Part shown: in pieces, positions 28,307 through 42,200 of the stretch
Position numbering within the stretch: the stretch's first letter is position 1
Layout of the letters: every line of letters begins with the position of its first letter
Source of the DNA: Asterias amurensis
Lineage: Eukaryota; Echinodermata; Asteroidea; Forcipulatida; Asteriidae
Direction of reading: 5' to 3'
NCBI RefSeq assembly: GCF_032118995.1
Contig: NC_092662.1
Coordinates: forward strand, 186,001 to 250,000
DNA: 64,000 nucleotides
The notes under the pieces: generated by a model
Seen by the model: the letters and a program-made list of their open reading frames with translations, nothing else
Told to the model about the DNA's origin: nothing
The model's database searches: none
Translations under genes and position numbers: made by a program

Positions 28307-29671
28307 ACATCTGTATGTATGATCCTTCACCTTTGACCCAGGTCAGATCAACAGCTGAGTGTGTGTGAGTACAGCAGGCGTTGAGTTTCGTTGAGTTACT
28401 GTTCAATCACCCATTCATACATCTGTTGTTATTGATCACAATTGAACCATTAAGTTAGAGATGTTTGCAGTGGCAACGTATCGTTGGTTGTATATGTCTG
28501 AAAGAGCATTTCTGGAGATGATCAGTACATTCTGAGTTGGTTCAGCACCAACTCTTTACAGAGGCACCAAGTCTCTATTAGGGGAAAGCTCCATTAAAGA
28601 AAGAGGCCAGAACATTACATCCTTTTCATCTTTACCAACTCACACCTGTTATCTCCATGTAATGCCCCTGGCAGATTAATCCTGCATCCTTTAAGTTTAA
28701 AGACCCAAGTAATGACACCGAAACACACTCACGCACTGAATAGGATGTACAGATTCCAAGTTTTGGTGGCCAAACTTCTTTAATTCTTCAATGGAGCTTA
28801 CCCGTAATAATGCTAAGGATAGACTTCCATGATGCTGCAGCAAACTTCTCTAGCTTGTATTTCCACCAACTTTTAAGTTCTACTAACCAAAAGCCATATA
28901 AAGGGATGGTCGATCAGAAAATGTTCATCTTATGTTTCAAGAAAATGTGTGAGAAAGACAGATGGAATTTAAAATGAGCTATGGTAGCTATTGAAATGTT
29001 CATTTTTGTAAGACAGAATTGTAAACAAGGGACCTTCCCTTTGGCGTTTTAAAGTAGTAATTTTTTTCAAAGAGGTGATGGTTGTTTATAATTCATTGAA
29101 TAACTCATTTGTTACTTACTGATTCGTTACTTTAAATTTAAATTTGTTAAATTTGTAAATTTAACTTTTAACGTTCAAACATTAAATCTTATAGGCTCAA
29201 TATTTCATGCATGTTACTTCTACGATAATTTGTAACAAATTGCTTGATTGTATTAATGTGATTCATTGTTTTATGTTTGATGTTGTGCATATATGCTCCT
29301 GTACTGTATGTTATATAAGTGTTAACATTATTATTATTTTGCGATCAAAATATTTTTAATTTTTTATTTTGAATTCTTTTATTCCTCTTTCAATTGATGC
29401 AGATGAAGATAACATTATTAATATTAAACGGGTTATATAAAACAATGAAATATATTTTTTACCAATTTGTATATACCTATGACACTGGAGAGAATAAGTA
29501 CGGACAATTTCTACTATGTTGCACCCTTGCTATTTTTGGGGTATATCTTAGCAGATGAGAAAATTGCTACTATTAAAGTTACCCATTAAATATTACTGAC
29601 ATTGGGACCAAACAGTGACTCACATCCAGTAATGTACTCCAGAACTACATGTGCAGAACTATAGAGCACCT

Positions 29672-29848
29672 TGGACCAATTTTATAAAGTTGCTTAAGCA
29701 GAAAACAATGCTTTTGTCTGCTGAGCAGAAATGAGCAGGATATCAGTCAAATTGTACATGTGACATGGTAGTTTGGTTGGTAACTTCATTCTGGTAGGCC
29801 TGTGCTAAGCTAATTGTTGTGCTTAAGCAGCTATTGAAATTGGGCCTA
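29672..29848. mobile_element. MITE, GGGCCCAATTTCATA family, diverged copy
   Basis: GGACCAATTTTATAAAG at the left and GAAATTGGGCCT at the right are inverted partners. The interior GCTTAAGCAGAAAACA, TGAGCAGGATATCAGTCA and GCTTAAGCAGC blocks align with the copy at 9417-9612. Confidence 0.75.
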
Positions 29849-30550
29849 GGAAGCAGTGTGGCGTAAAATATGTATTTAAAAAAAAAATAATCTCTGAATA
29901 TATGATATTATGGTATAAGAAAAATAAATTTTTGTAAACAGTGAGTTTCTCGGCCAGGTTCCCTCTTGTTCTCAAACCTCCATGAATATTTAGAAGTGGA
30001 GATTAATGTGTTTTGTTGACATCGTTCTAATTCTGTAGATGCTTGCTAAGGTTAAACCCTGACAACCCCATGATCATTTGGTTTGATATCGTAGTTTGAC
30101 TTTCATATCTTGGAACCAGTCATCCGTATCCAAGTTGCACCCAAGTGGTAACTTGTTGGGTATCAAGATACCATCATCTGGAGGCATATTGATAACAGGA
30201 CCTTTCCTAGGTCTTGACTGAGTTTGATTGACTCAGTATTGCAGAAAACCAACACCCTAATGTTCTTTTAGGGACAGGCTCTCGAGTTTGCAATAGTCTA
30301 GAGGAGTTTTACTTTCAGAGTGTGACCTAGTTGATGTTGATGCAGTTTATCTCACACTTCGGACAGTTTTATTTCCCATTTCTAAGAATTGTCTAGTTTG
30401 CAAGAAAGAACATGTCATACTGCAATTTGAGGGACAAATTCTTTGATTGTAGAAAAAAATATCTTGACGAAGCCGTGTTTGATCTGGGACACAGAAGCAC
30501 TGTTTATATCTTTTCCATATTCCATGAGCAAACATAGATTTTTGCTGTAT

Positions 30551-30756
30551 TTTTGACCGCGTGAGGGCGTATACGACCCGAATTTACGTGACGTAAAACA
30601 AGTAAACAAACTGCGGTTTATTTCATTGTTGATATTATATTCATATATTTCGTCATCGGTTCAAGAAAACGGTATACAGACAACTCAGATAAGATGGAAC
30701 TGTAATATTTTGACGCAAGAAAATTTCCCGATGAAAGCGCCCCCATGCGGTCAAAA
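30551..30756. mobile_element. MITE with TTTTGACCGC ends
   Basis: TTTTGACCGCGTGAGGGCG (30551-30569) and, on the opposite strand from 30756, TTTTGACCGCATGGGGGCG form 19-bp inverted ends with two mismatches. The interior has a CRE-like GTGACGTAAAAC and CAAGTAAACAAAC. No ORF. Confidence 0.75.
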
Positions 30757-32593
30757 CAATGTAATTAATTAGGGCTGTGGCTGACGCTGTACAATCCTGA
30801 TATTGTAACTTAAACAGTAACTTAAACAGCGCGCTTTAATGGTTGTGAGTTGAGTTTCAAATGTTTTTATGAGGAATGGGTCTAAGTTAATAACACAAGG
30901 GAGTTAAATGAACAACAAAAGAGACACAAACAGTCATGGTTCTGGTAGGAGTGTTAGGAATTTTAATTAACACCTGTTGGCTTGTTAATTAATTACCAAA
31001 AGCATAATCTGCCTGTAAACTGGCAGGGAAAATACACACAAGTAAATATACAGATCTATGTAAATCCTACGTAAAAGTTGTTCAATGCTCACGTGTTGAA
31101 TATTCATGAAGCAGATTAGGTAATGAATAAATTAGTGAAAGTACAATAACAGAGAGCACAGAAAAAACATCTAATATATATACATTAATAATAAACTTTG
31201 TATAAATGGCTCATCAGCCTTTTTTTAAACAATAAATAGGTCCTTGTGGAATACTTTTTCTCTTTTTAAAAAATCTTTAAGATAAATAATTATGTTAATT
31301 AATCAAGAAAGCAAAACATTTTTGTCTGACCGAACAATGGGCGCAGGGTTTAAGTAAATTGTTAAAATTAAGAAAGTCAAATTTAACATAAGAACAGACT
31401 GGCAGTGTATATCTGAACTTATTTAAGCCAAAAAGGGAAGAATAATTCACATAGGTAAAAACTCCATTATTGGTATAAACAGAACACTATTATTAATATC
31501 GGTAATATGTAGGCCTAACTTTGAATTTGTTTTCAATAAATTAACTTCCCAACTTGTCTGCTTGTTTGGAAAAGAAATTGTTTTCCATAAATATTGGTAC
31601 TCTTAAAGTGTGCTGTTAAACTTTTGAAAAGTTCAAAAAATTTACACAACAAAATATCTGAAGAAATTTTTGAAGCTTTCAAGACGATCTAAAAAAAAAA
31701 AAACTTAACAAAAACAAACTTGCTTGATCAGACGTTTTTTTATGTATATGTGCGCAAAAAAACAAATCGTCTTTTGCACAGCAAATTGTGGAATATTCTA
31801 CTGAGACAATAAATCCCTATGGTTTGAAAGATTTATAATAAAGAATCATTCTATTTGCATAGGCCTACACATTCACAGAGACTGAGAAAGAAAAATATGA
31901 CAGAGTGATTTTAAAAATTAGTACAATATCTAGCCCGTTGGAGCTGCCTTGTTTTTAAACATTAATACAAACTTTAAAGGATGACGCTGTGATTGTGCGC
32001 ACTGTCTCTCTCTACCTCCCTCTTGTGCCCGATTATGTTCAACTTGTCTTTGTATGAAGCTTGTCGAAATTTAGACTGGTCCCTTGTCCTAATCCGCAAT
32101 GTTAATGACGGATGTTTTTTTTATGTATATGCCTACACATGTACGGCAGATTTAGCTGCGAAATTCCAGAACCATAATGGCCATGCGAGGTCAAAGGTGA
32201 TTATGGACGTCACTCGACGGCAGATCTCTGGCGTATTTTACGAGCCTCGAAGTGTGACGTCAGATGGTCAGGCTAGTATGTAGTGATACTGTGTATATCT
32301 ACCTTTGGTTGATGTTGAGTGTTAGGCTTGGTTTTCTGCTGTCTTTTGAAATGGCAGGTTCTGTTGTAATATTTACAGTTTTTTTTTATAGAGATGAGTT
32401 GGACGCATTCTTTATGTTGTAAATCGGGGGAAGTGTTACTCCAACGTTGAATCCTTGAGAACAGCTTGTGGAATGGGTTGAGGAGGAAAACTGTCCACAA
32501 TAAATAAATAAATAAATAAGTAGTCCATGCAAATATACTGTATACCTATATTACAAGAGGATTGTTATTGGTTTGAGTTGAGGCACTCAGAGT

Positions 32594-35500
32594 TCATTCA
32601 ATTGCATTGAAGTAGGAATCCTGCATTGAATACAGTTTGTCGATAGGATTACTGATGCCGAGCCCGTGATGCACCATACCATTTCCCTCGCACTCGCTAC
32701 CGCTACTGTGCAGAGAGGTACCCTGACTCGTCGATATTAAGTCATCGTCGATACCGCTGTCTGTGGGTGGGGGTCCGTCAGCCATGAACATGTGCTCGTG
32801 GTGGTACATCGGTGAGGTGGAGGTCATCCCCTGGGGTGGTGGGATGGTGAGTGACATGGAGGACTCTGGGTACGGGGGAGGGTCGATCATTGGTGGGGTC
32901 ATGTGTGGGGTCATGCCCTGACCCATGTCAAATTCATGGTTGCTGAGGTCATCGAATGAGAAATCATCATCGTCGTCATCCATCTTGACACATGTGCTGT
33001 CATCACTGTCTGAATCGTCTGCAAAGTTGAAAAGAAATTATCTCATTAATACAATGATTTAAATAATTTGACATACTGGTGCCATTAGCCTTTTTGAGAT
33101 GATGGATATCCATAGGTGTGCACTGGGCTTATAAATAAAGTTTACTCCAATCTAATGATATCATAGTGCTGTGTCTAATTACAGAATACAGTCGTCGTGG
33201 CAGGAGATTGAGCCCACGTACGGCAAACTTCTTCGGATGGCGCCCTCTTTTGAATAACACTGTAGCTTCTGCAGCGCTTGTTTGACTTCTTGCCATTAGG
33301 GGGGACGTACACGATTTCCCTATGACACTGCATTACTTGTTCAGGCCTGGAATTCAACGGAGATCTCTTAGTTGGCCTTGGTGCCCCTTCAAAAGCTGCT
33401 GATACACTGGGTCTGCTTCTCTGCACTCGTAGACTGACAGTGGTCTTGTAACACACCCATCTTGTTATAAAACAGCTTAGGATCTACCAGGTGTTTTTTG
33501 TCATCGGGCAATTGAGGAGATGCATCGAAAATGTGTTAATTTAGTTATTGTGTAAAGATCGTCTTACCATCATTCTTGTCCTTGTTGCGTCTCCGACTCT
33601 GGCCACTCCTTCTCTGAGCTGCCGCTTCCTGCTCCGTCATATTCTTCCGGGCTAATTTCTTCATCTTTAAGACAAGAGAAAACATTTTCATTAGTCTTGA
33701 GACAATCACACATCCTATCACTTTATGTTACACAAAATGTTGCCGATAACAGGTATGATTTCCTTCCTATACTTAAGTCTGATTTACCTCAGAAAAATCA
33801 GCAATTTTGTTGTGGTCTGAAAAGTCAATATGTCTACCATACATGTAGGTCTGTAGGTCAACCCTTTATAATAAATATTGTGAAGTTCGGATCATGCATT
33901 TGATAAGTAGTTATTGTTTTCATTATTATAACTTGCATGTTTATCACGTCGGGAAAGTTGTGGAGGTGATCGCATTTAAGTTGACCTCACAAAATATTGC
34001 AATTTGATAACAATCTCATCTGGCTCTTAGCAATATAAAAAATAAAGGTTGCTAATGTTCGTTGATTAGTGATTTTTTTTGTACACATTTGAATGATCAA
34101 ATTCCCAACATATATTGTTCCTGAAGTAAGTTTCCCTCTTCTATTTATTGAGTTAGCGTATAAAATTCTAAAGAAAACCTAGTTTACAGAATTTTTACAC
34201 AACGTGCGAACTTGCAGTACAGAAAGCGCTAATAAAGCAAAACAAACGAAACTAAGAAACAAGCTCGAAAAACACACACATTCTAAGGCTTTCACTCAAC
34301 AGTTCTCCACCGTTACCAAAAACACTAGACTACCATAGCCTCTTGTACTTATAATTGATATCAATGTATATAATTTAAAAACCTTACTGAATATACTAGC
34401 AAGTTTCAAAAGTAAGAGCAGACAAACAACTTTGTGGTTGAGACACACAAATTTGCATTGAGTTGTCAATTGTACTGGGATGTTTTTTTCAGACGAATTT
34501 CTCGTCAAGGGAACTCGGCAAACTACCACAAGTAGATATAAATGCCAAGCTGGCAACAGCCAATCTGTCTCAAAATCATACGCACATTGGTAATATTTGC
34601 ACCAAGCAAGAACATGTGATTCAGTAACTGGACCAAAATACTTATCTAGTCATTTTAGGAGTGTTTTTGATCAAGACAAAGGAAGAAAGAAATAGAAGCA
34701 GTGTTTAAAGAGAAGTAGAAGATTCAGAATCTGATTCTGAGTTTAATAGTTTCCTAGTTGATAGTTTTCAGAGGTGAAAGGTTCAGAGTTTCCTGCGTAA
34801 CATGTAGCGAGACAAGAGGCTGGATGGGAACCCACTAATAGATGATGATTGGACAATAATGTTTGTCAACACCAAATGCATACATACTTCAAATCTGATT
34901 TCAGTCAAAATAGTTTTGAAAGTAGACGCTCAAATCTATTAGTTTCAAGAAACTCAATAGCTATGAGCCAAAAGCTTTAAATTGGCATAGTTGTCAATCA
35001 TAAAAGTGTGCCCACTGCTTGATTTTTCATGAGGTGTTGTCTAAACATCACTATCCCTACATCAGAAGTCTGGGAACCCATCTCGTTTTTTTATTTATTT
35101 TTTAGAAAGCTTGAATTAATGTGTGAATTAAAATTACTTTTTGTATTCAGGATGTCTCCTGTCTCGCCCCTCACCTTAGCTCTTTGGTTCTGGAACCATA
35201 CTTGTACAACACGGACACTGAGTCCTGTTTCAGCTGCAAGGGACTCACGCACCTATAGGGCGAACAAAGACAAACCATTAATTAAAACAATGTCTGTTTA
35301 CTTTTATCCGTTCACTGAAGCTGTCTTGTCTTGGTTCGCGTTTTATAAAAGCAAATTTTGAACCTGTTTGGCGAGATCTAGTGACAATAGCATATAGTTA
35401 TCTACCGCCCTCTATTGAGTTAATGGCAACACAAGAAGATCTGTTTTTAGCCTAAAAAATTCATACACCAAAGAATAACACTTTTTGAGAGCATCTCAAA

Positions 35501-36380
35501 CAATATTCTATGTTATCCATAAATATAGAAATAATAGAAAAATTGAGAGATCAACTGAAAGCATTTTTTCCACAGGGACATTTGCTTCTTTCTGGATTGT
35601 ATGATGTATTAAAGATGATGTGAACAATTACAGAGACTGAACAAAAAACTTGTCTTACTTTTCTGCAAGGTTTGGATGAGACTTCAAAGGATGCCTTAAA
35701 AGCTCTTCTCTGTTGTGTTGTGAGAATCGTTCTTGGTCTCTTGGGTCCCTTTCTACCATCAGAACTTTCTTTACGTGAAACTGAAATAAAGAAAATACAG
35801 TTCCAATTAGTTTTGTTGAACCTTTTGGTGACTTCATTCATTCCTACAACAACGTTCATGTTTAAAAAGAGGTAATTTGACCAGTCCCAGCAATCTTGAC
35901 CAGTCCCAGCAATCTTGACGAGTGTCGACTATGAGGGCAGCAGACATATTTCATGTTTTCTACATAAAAATATCAAAGTCAATTGAAGAAATAGTTTTAG
36001 TGTTTTGTGTACATGATTGGTGAACTCTTTTCATGTAGGCCTATATTTGGTTTGTGGTAACACAATGTGTATACCTCCTTCCTGGGTGGATTATGTTCTT
36101 TTGAGAACTTGCTTTACTATATAATTATATTCTTCGATTCTTCGACTTTTTTCAGAATTTCATCTTACCTTTTTGCTCAATAGTGCTCTGTTCTTTTGTG
36201 TAGTCTTCCTTGCAGTAGAGACGATTCTCTTTCAGTACAAACTCATCTCCTTTCTTGAGTTGTTGCCTACAGATGACACACGTGAAGCATCTTAGGTGAT
36301 ACACGTTGCTAAGTGCCCGCATCACTAGTTCACTAGAGGGAATGGATTGCAAACAGCCATTGCACTTTGTTCCAAATAAC
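32594..36380 (-). CDS. LMX1: LMX1-type LIM-homeodomain transcription factor, 3' five coding exons
   Basis: Exons on the minus strand: 36380-36169 (LIM2), 35780-35659 and 35252-35175 (homeodomain), 33664-33568, and 33018-32594 (C-terminus); all join in phase. LIM2 shows [31 protein letters not shown] and LYCKEDY. The homeodomain has [34 protein letters not shown] and [11 protein letters not shown], then MKKLARK. The intron at CRK/VRE is, from memory, shared with vertebrate LMX1. The C-terminus is acidic and proline-rich, ending [18 protein letters not shown]; vertebrate LMX1A/B end NPID(R/H)LYSMQ(S/N)SYF. One invertebrate gene would be ancestral to both LMX1A and LMX1B. It is a sequence-specific activator in dorsal and neural patterning of vertebrates. 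The 5' exons (start and LIM1) were not found, so the CDS is partial here. Confidence 0.93.
34504..34565 (+). repeat. Dispersed repeat CAAGGGAACTCGGCAAAC, copy 1
   Basis: TCAAGGGAACTCGGCAAACT, then ACCACAAGTAGATATAAATG and CCAAGCTGGCAACAGCC, recur almost identically at 49598-49654; a short inverted piece is at about 43000-43025. It is a member of a dispersed non-coding family in an LMX1 intron. Confidence 0.65.
35881..35918. repeat. Exact 19-bp tandem duplication
   Basis: CCAGTCCCAGCAATCTTGA occurs twice back to back, about 100 bp upstream of the acceptor of LMX1 homeodomain exon 1. Confidence 0.9.
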
Positions 36381-38934
36381 CTACGTCAAAAGAAAGAAGA
36401 TAAAGACAAACAGGGGGTTATTAGAATTTTTCATCAACTGGATATTTTGGTCAGCAAGGAGTGGTTAGGGATGGTAGTATTTTTTATTAGTGATACACAG
36501 TGGATAAAGTTTTTACAATACCACGCGCACCACCCAGATACCTTGATAATAATATTTAAACAAAACGTGATAAATTTAAAGGATATTCATCTTAATAACT
36601 TAAAATGTAATAACATTTGAAAAAAACTTTTAACAAACAATGGCCAGATTGTTTTAACAACCACGTTCTATGATACAAACAAAATATCGTTTTAAGGCAT
36701 ACGTGTACGCTACTCTATTGTGATTTTGTACCCAGTATTAATATTGTTATGCCTGTGTCGTGTGTCAACTCTTTTAGCCTCACATGCGACGTGAGATTTG
36801 TTGTTGTTCCACACAGAGCAAAATAGCTCTTAAAACAGTTCATGTGTAATTATTCTATTCACGCTCCAAGAATTAAGCCTTCCACACCCAAACAAAAGAT
36901 TTATCGGCTGGGTTTAGAAGGGATCCTACAGGGGTGTCTTAAGGGGTCACAAAGACACAAGGGAGGTGCTGAACAATAGACGAGGTTTTGTCTCAGCCCT
37001 CGGGGGGAGCGTTACTTAATACCCAGTGAGCCATTATTTGCTGTTGGGCCTAAGCGGATTGTTGCGTGAGCATGAATATATCAGATGTAGCACAGTTCGA
37101 TCATGGTGGGGCAGGTTTATATAATGATGATGCCGTCTTGAAACAAAGAAGGAAGGACTTTGGGGTTTAAGACTGGGTTCTTTTCTTCTTGCTTTCTTTG
37201 TCTTACTGTTTGGGAGTTGATCCTAGTAACGGATTGCCTTATTTGTTTCACTAGTTTTACATACAAAACGACTTTGTTTAGAGTATAATCAAACTGCAGG
37301 ACATTTTAAACCTGCAAATATTTAATTTTATGTATTATTTGAATTCAGCTAATGCTCAATTCGCAGTGTTTTTCTTGCAGTATAGGTTGAACATGAAGAT
37401 CGCGCATGACTTTATTTCGAGATATCAGAGCATGCAGGGACAATTAAGTTGTATTGTATTGTATTTGAATTTAATTGGAAACGGGTAGTCCTTTTCACAA
37501 TTTGAATAAATATAATTCTACTTTATTGTGAGTTAAACAGTCACAAGTTACCAACTTCTGTTCACATGATACCCCGATGTTTTAATGGCAAGCAATTCCC
37601 ATCTATTGAGAGCATTTAATGAATTTCCCAGTCTCCCTGTTCCAATATTCCCTGACTGTTAATTCTGCGTGACTTCCTGTAGCCAGACAGCGCAAGATGT
37701 ACAGATCACGTGGCGCTTTAATGTCTTTATAATCTAGTAAGAACTCTACCTTTCAAGTCACACGGCGCGCTGCTGAGGCAGAATCCATGCTTGCCCATTG
37801 TTCATGCAATTAGAACCCATTGTGGGCCTAGAATGCAGTAAGTTGTCCTGCTTGATTCTCAGAGCAGCACCAATGATCATACTAGCATGCTTGATTTGAC
37901 ATTCATTTGGGTTCAGTGTCCACTAAAGCCCTCTTAAATTGGCAAGATGCTGCAAGTGTCTTAATACCGCAGGCATTGTGTGAGAGCAACAGTGATTTTT
38001 GTTTCTTCTTCTCAGTGCAAATGAGTAATTAAGGATCCCTTTATTGTTGCAATTGTTGTCAAACAAGACTTTTGCAGTGTCCTTGTGTCTTTGGCAATAA
38101 CAGATCGTCAAGATTGTGCGAAAGCAATATGTGGGAATAATTGAGCAATTAACATCACCTTTGTTGTTATTTATTGATTGCCTCTTTTGTTTCGCCTTGT
38201 GTGTAATTATCATGTGGTCATCTCTCGCCAGCCAGTGATTTGATGTTAAATTGAACCATTGTCTGTAAAAGACCATGGAATTGGTCTCGTACCAACACGA
38301 GGGCTCAATCACAGGCTTGGTGTCAGATTAACGTTGAGTAATAGCTTAATTGAATCTTATGGTACATGATGTAAATCTGTTAATTGCCACCTTACAGAAG
38401 ACTTCACAAACATCAATCATCATTATTTTTATTGACCAAAATACAAAATCCCTCCAATCTGAGGAAACCTATAGGCTCGAATACCAAATTTTCTCAAAAA
38501 TATAACATGCCATTGTTAAGAAATTTGTGTACAAGAAATTATATGATAAATTCAAGATTGCCTTGTATAGATGTTGCCAAGCAAAAAACATGTTATACTA
38601 GTGAGATGTTCAAAGTGTTACATGATAATAAATTGTAGTCGAAGGTTCTCTTGAAGCAATATATCTCGCTAAAAAGCAGGTCCCTGAAAAATCCCCCCTG
38701 TTATTGGATATGACGAAAACACAAGTTCAAAACTGGCAATAAACATATTGCTTGGAAGATGCTCTGTCCGTAGAGTTGTCAATAATCCACACTATTTTGC
38801 AGGGTGGCCATGCTTCTATGCCTCTTGCTTTAATACCAGCGATTCGGCAGGAAACGACACAAAGGTCATCTCCATGGTAACACATCTACTATAAGGCATT
38901 TAGTTACTTGTCCTGTCACAAAACCCTCGCAGAA

Positions 38935-39003
38935 ATCTGCTTTATTGCACCGTTAATAACACATACTTGGAATTTTATGAAGGGATGGTGCAATAAGGCA
39001 GAT
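38935..39003. repeat. 17-bp stem hairpin
   Basis: ATCTGCTTTATTGCACC (38935-38951) and GGTGCAATAAGGCAGAT (38987-39003) are inverted partners with one G-T-type mismatch and a 35-nt loop. As RNA the stem would be fully paired with a wobble. It may be a tiny foldback element; a small-RNA hairpin is possible but unsupported. Confidence 0.6.
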
Positions 39004-39209
39004 GTATGACAAAGATGGAACTGTAAAAAAAAACAGAACACTTTGAAGTTGCAAACAAATGAAGCATTTTTCACGATGCACAATGTTTATTTACTGATTC
39101 CAAAATGTTACCGAAACACCAATTTATCTACATACAATTTTACCCCTTCCAATGACAATTTACATACTGTATTTATGAACATTCTTTGTTTGTGATACAT
39201 TTTATATAA

Positions 39210-39289
39210 CAAACATGGACACAAGCTTTTGCTGTGATTCGTCACAGCAGCAAACATGGACACACGCTTTTGTTGTGACTCGTCACAGC
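39210..39289 (+). repeat. 41-bp tandem duplication
   Basis: Two copies of about 40 bp start at 39210 and 39251. Each contains CAAACATGGACACA, GCTTTTG and a GTGA-TCGTCACAGC end that can fold on itself. They differ at a few positions. Confidence 0.75.
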
Positions 39290-42200
39290 TTTAAACGCAT
39301 TCATTGTCCTTCTTGAACCCCCCTTTCCCCTTCTGCGTCACGCCCCTTTCCTGATATATGAATAACCTGTCCATATATTTGGTTATAACCTGTAGATTTT
39401 ACAAGTTGATTGATGAGTTGTGTTTCGGGCCACAAGGCTCAGAATTCATAAGTGGAGACTGTCGGCTCTGTGTTCAAGTCTAATATATCTTGCTCAGTAC
39501 GAACTATATGGTACACATCATACCTGTTCTGTCATATTGCATTTCTTGTTGTCATTCGTAGTTCGTTCGAAAATTGCGGCCAACATAAAATGTTAACGTC
39601 GAAAGAGTGATGTATAGTGCAAGGTTTATTCTTGAGTCAAGACTTCGTCATTGTTAGCAGCGTTGATTTAAAGCCAATAAGAATGTGACCGTTCGTTGAT
39701 CAATAAAAACCAATATAAAAAATGGCTGTGTTGGTTATAATAGTGAGTATGATATGTGGGTTTTTATAAAAAAGCCCAATTTGTGAGGTGCTCGGATTCC
39801 AGCATAGCTATCATAAGGAAACATCTTGTTTGATTTATGCACAATCACGCTCGGTATATTGAGCATAGCCCCTGTGCTCTGTCGTCATCCATCTTAATTA
39901 ATCCTGCCGTGTCCGTGTTCCGCGGTACGGTTTCCACAAGCTTCAGCGTCTACCAGGCTAGCACACTTTTTCGCACACACATATGCAACACGTGTCTATT
40001 GTGTACGGATCTCTCTTGCCATGAAATCACACATCCGATCTGGAGATGGAAACTCAATGGCCCATGTGGCTGAATGTACACGTAGGAGTTAATACAACAA
40101 CCACCGCCAACCAGGTGTAAGGGTGAAGTCCACTATCGTAACGCCTCGCCGAGGTGCTTGGAAAACGGGAATGCAACCGCTAGGGAGATGCCGACCAATC
40201 AGAAGCTGCCGTAACGCTCTTAAGGTGCCATCCAAGAGGGATGGATTGAGAAACTGAAAACACAGCCAAGGCGCTGCAAGTTTGTTGTCCATAGGTTTGA
40301 AGACTAACATCTGGGCAAGCTGGCATAACACCAGTACCATTATGAAATGCTTAGCTCCTCTTAACGGCTACTTGAAGAGCCAGGGATAGATTCTTTACTA
40401 ACCCATTAAGAAAATGTGTACCAACCACTCATACAGCTTCCCGTAGAAAGACATGGCTATACTATAATATATAAAAAAGTGGAGTCCACTTGTTTGTGTT
40501 GTACAAACTTGAGGGAAGGGTTGTTGTGGCAGACTGCATCTTGTCTCCACTTTTCTAAAAACTTTCTCCCGTCTCAGATTACTCGCTCCTCCTGGACAAG
40601 GATTGTTAAAACTAAACTCACAATTCAAAGGAGTTGTGCATTAAGAAATTCAAATGATTATGTATGCACAAGTTGGTGTGTTCCAATGTGAGCACTGCTG
40701 TGCTTTTGCCGCATCTTTACCTTCCTCCTGCGTCTTATCTTCATCAACTGATTTATCAGATTGCATACATTATGTCATTAATCTCGGACATCATGAAACC
40801 CAAATATATTGTAGAATTTGCGATGAAAATCCCAGTAAGACTGGTCACAATGTGCCGCGAAGCTGTGTTGTTCCCCCAATTCAATTTGAATAACTGATAA
40901 GGTTGGAAAGGGGAAAAGGTACTGTTCTTTGCATACATTAGAGAGGAGAAATCAAAGATACATAAATCAGAGATGATTTTTTTTAAGGTTGGCGGCAGTG
41001 TGGAACAAGGAGTGTTATCTTGGGAAAACTCTCTTGAAATTACATTTTATTTCAAAGAGATGATTATTTAAACTTCTTGCTTAATTTGTTAATTTGGTAA
41101 TTTCCTCCTCTTTTTGGCTCTCTTGATATTTAGTTGGTTTGTTTTCTTCTTTCATTTTTTTCTAGGAGTCCAAAGTTTTGCCCAAGAAGGTGAAAAAGGT
41201 AAAATCTTGATAAAATATAGAAAATGCATACAGTTTCAGCAGTGACAAGTTTTTAAACCTCTGACCTTTGTAGCCTCATCATAATAAAATCCTATAAGAT
41301 GTATACACAAATTAACCTCATTTCAAAAAGTGGTCGCATTTTTGAGATATCACCAAAAATCCAGAGTGAATATGTCTACGGAAACTTATCCGAAATGTTT
41401 TCGGGGGCATAAAAACTGATATGTTTTAACATAACCGCTTTATTTCGAAGTGACAGCTGCTGTATTAACGGCTTCTAACCAAACGTTTGTATTGTCATTA
41501 AGTGATTACCAAACGTACATTCCCTTTAAAACAAATGGGAGAGTTGTTCCTACTTTAAAGTAAGACAACTTGTACCATGGTCCCCCATATATCATTTGAT
41601 ACTTAAGCAGTCTCCTCTCAGCATCGAATTCTTTATTTACTTCTTAGAGTAGGCAGGATAATCTTCATCTTTGATTGTTACCATGACGACTGTTTAGATA
41701 TTCATTGCTATTTTCTGGTTTCCCTGTGCTTAACTGCCATTCCTGTTCTTAAAGCTTTTGCATTTCCCCGTGTAATTTCTCTTTCTCTCTCGATAGGCTC
41801 TTTGACTTCTTTTCTCCTTTGGTATTAATTCTTGTTGTGTTTTATTACTTTGACTTTCCAGACACCTTCTCTTGTCACTCTGTTCTTCTCATGTTCCCGT
41901 TTGATCATTGTCCCTGCTTGGTACCATCCTCTTTATTCCTCTCCTGTGAATTCAACCAATTTCCCCCCATCATTGTCAGAATCCACATCAACACCCTACC
42001 CCTGTCCATCCTTTACTATCGCCTTACATTAAACACCACCCTTTGAAAACAATTCTCATCAAAAAACCAAGGCGGCCGCATGGGAATTTTACATCCAGTG
42101 TGTTCCGTCCTGCAAGATCCCCTTTCCTAGAGGATTGGTTGAACAAAATGTCGTCACCAAAATGATGATCAAAATGTTTTGCAGGACTGGGTGCTTCAGG

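Larger units (their letters stand above)
28307..32593. other. PHYHD1 3' UTR and PHYHD1-LMX1 convergent intergenic region
   Basis: No second gene is seen. The first 1-1.6 kb is probably PHYHD1 3' UTR, possibly ending after AATAAA at 29923. The right end up to 32593 is probably LMX1 3' UTR on the other strand, with an (AATA)n tract at 32503-32518. Between them are two MITEs (29672-29848 and 30551-30756) and AT-rich sequence without coding character. Confidence 0.55.

Noticed and set aside
37320-37440. Minus-strand NLYCKKN reading as a possible LIM1 end
   Set aside because: The zinc-ligand Cys/His residues upstream are absent and the frame is interrupted just 5' of it.
41166-41198. Plus-strand 33-bp micro-exon flanked by CTAG and GTAAAA
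   Set aside because: The splice context is weak, it encodes only ESKVLPKKVKK, and no partner exons are seen on that strand.
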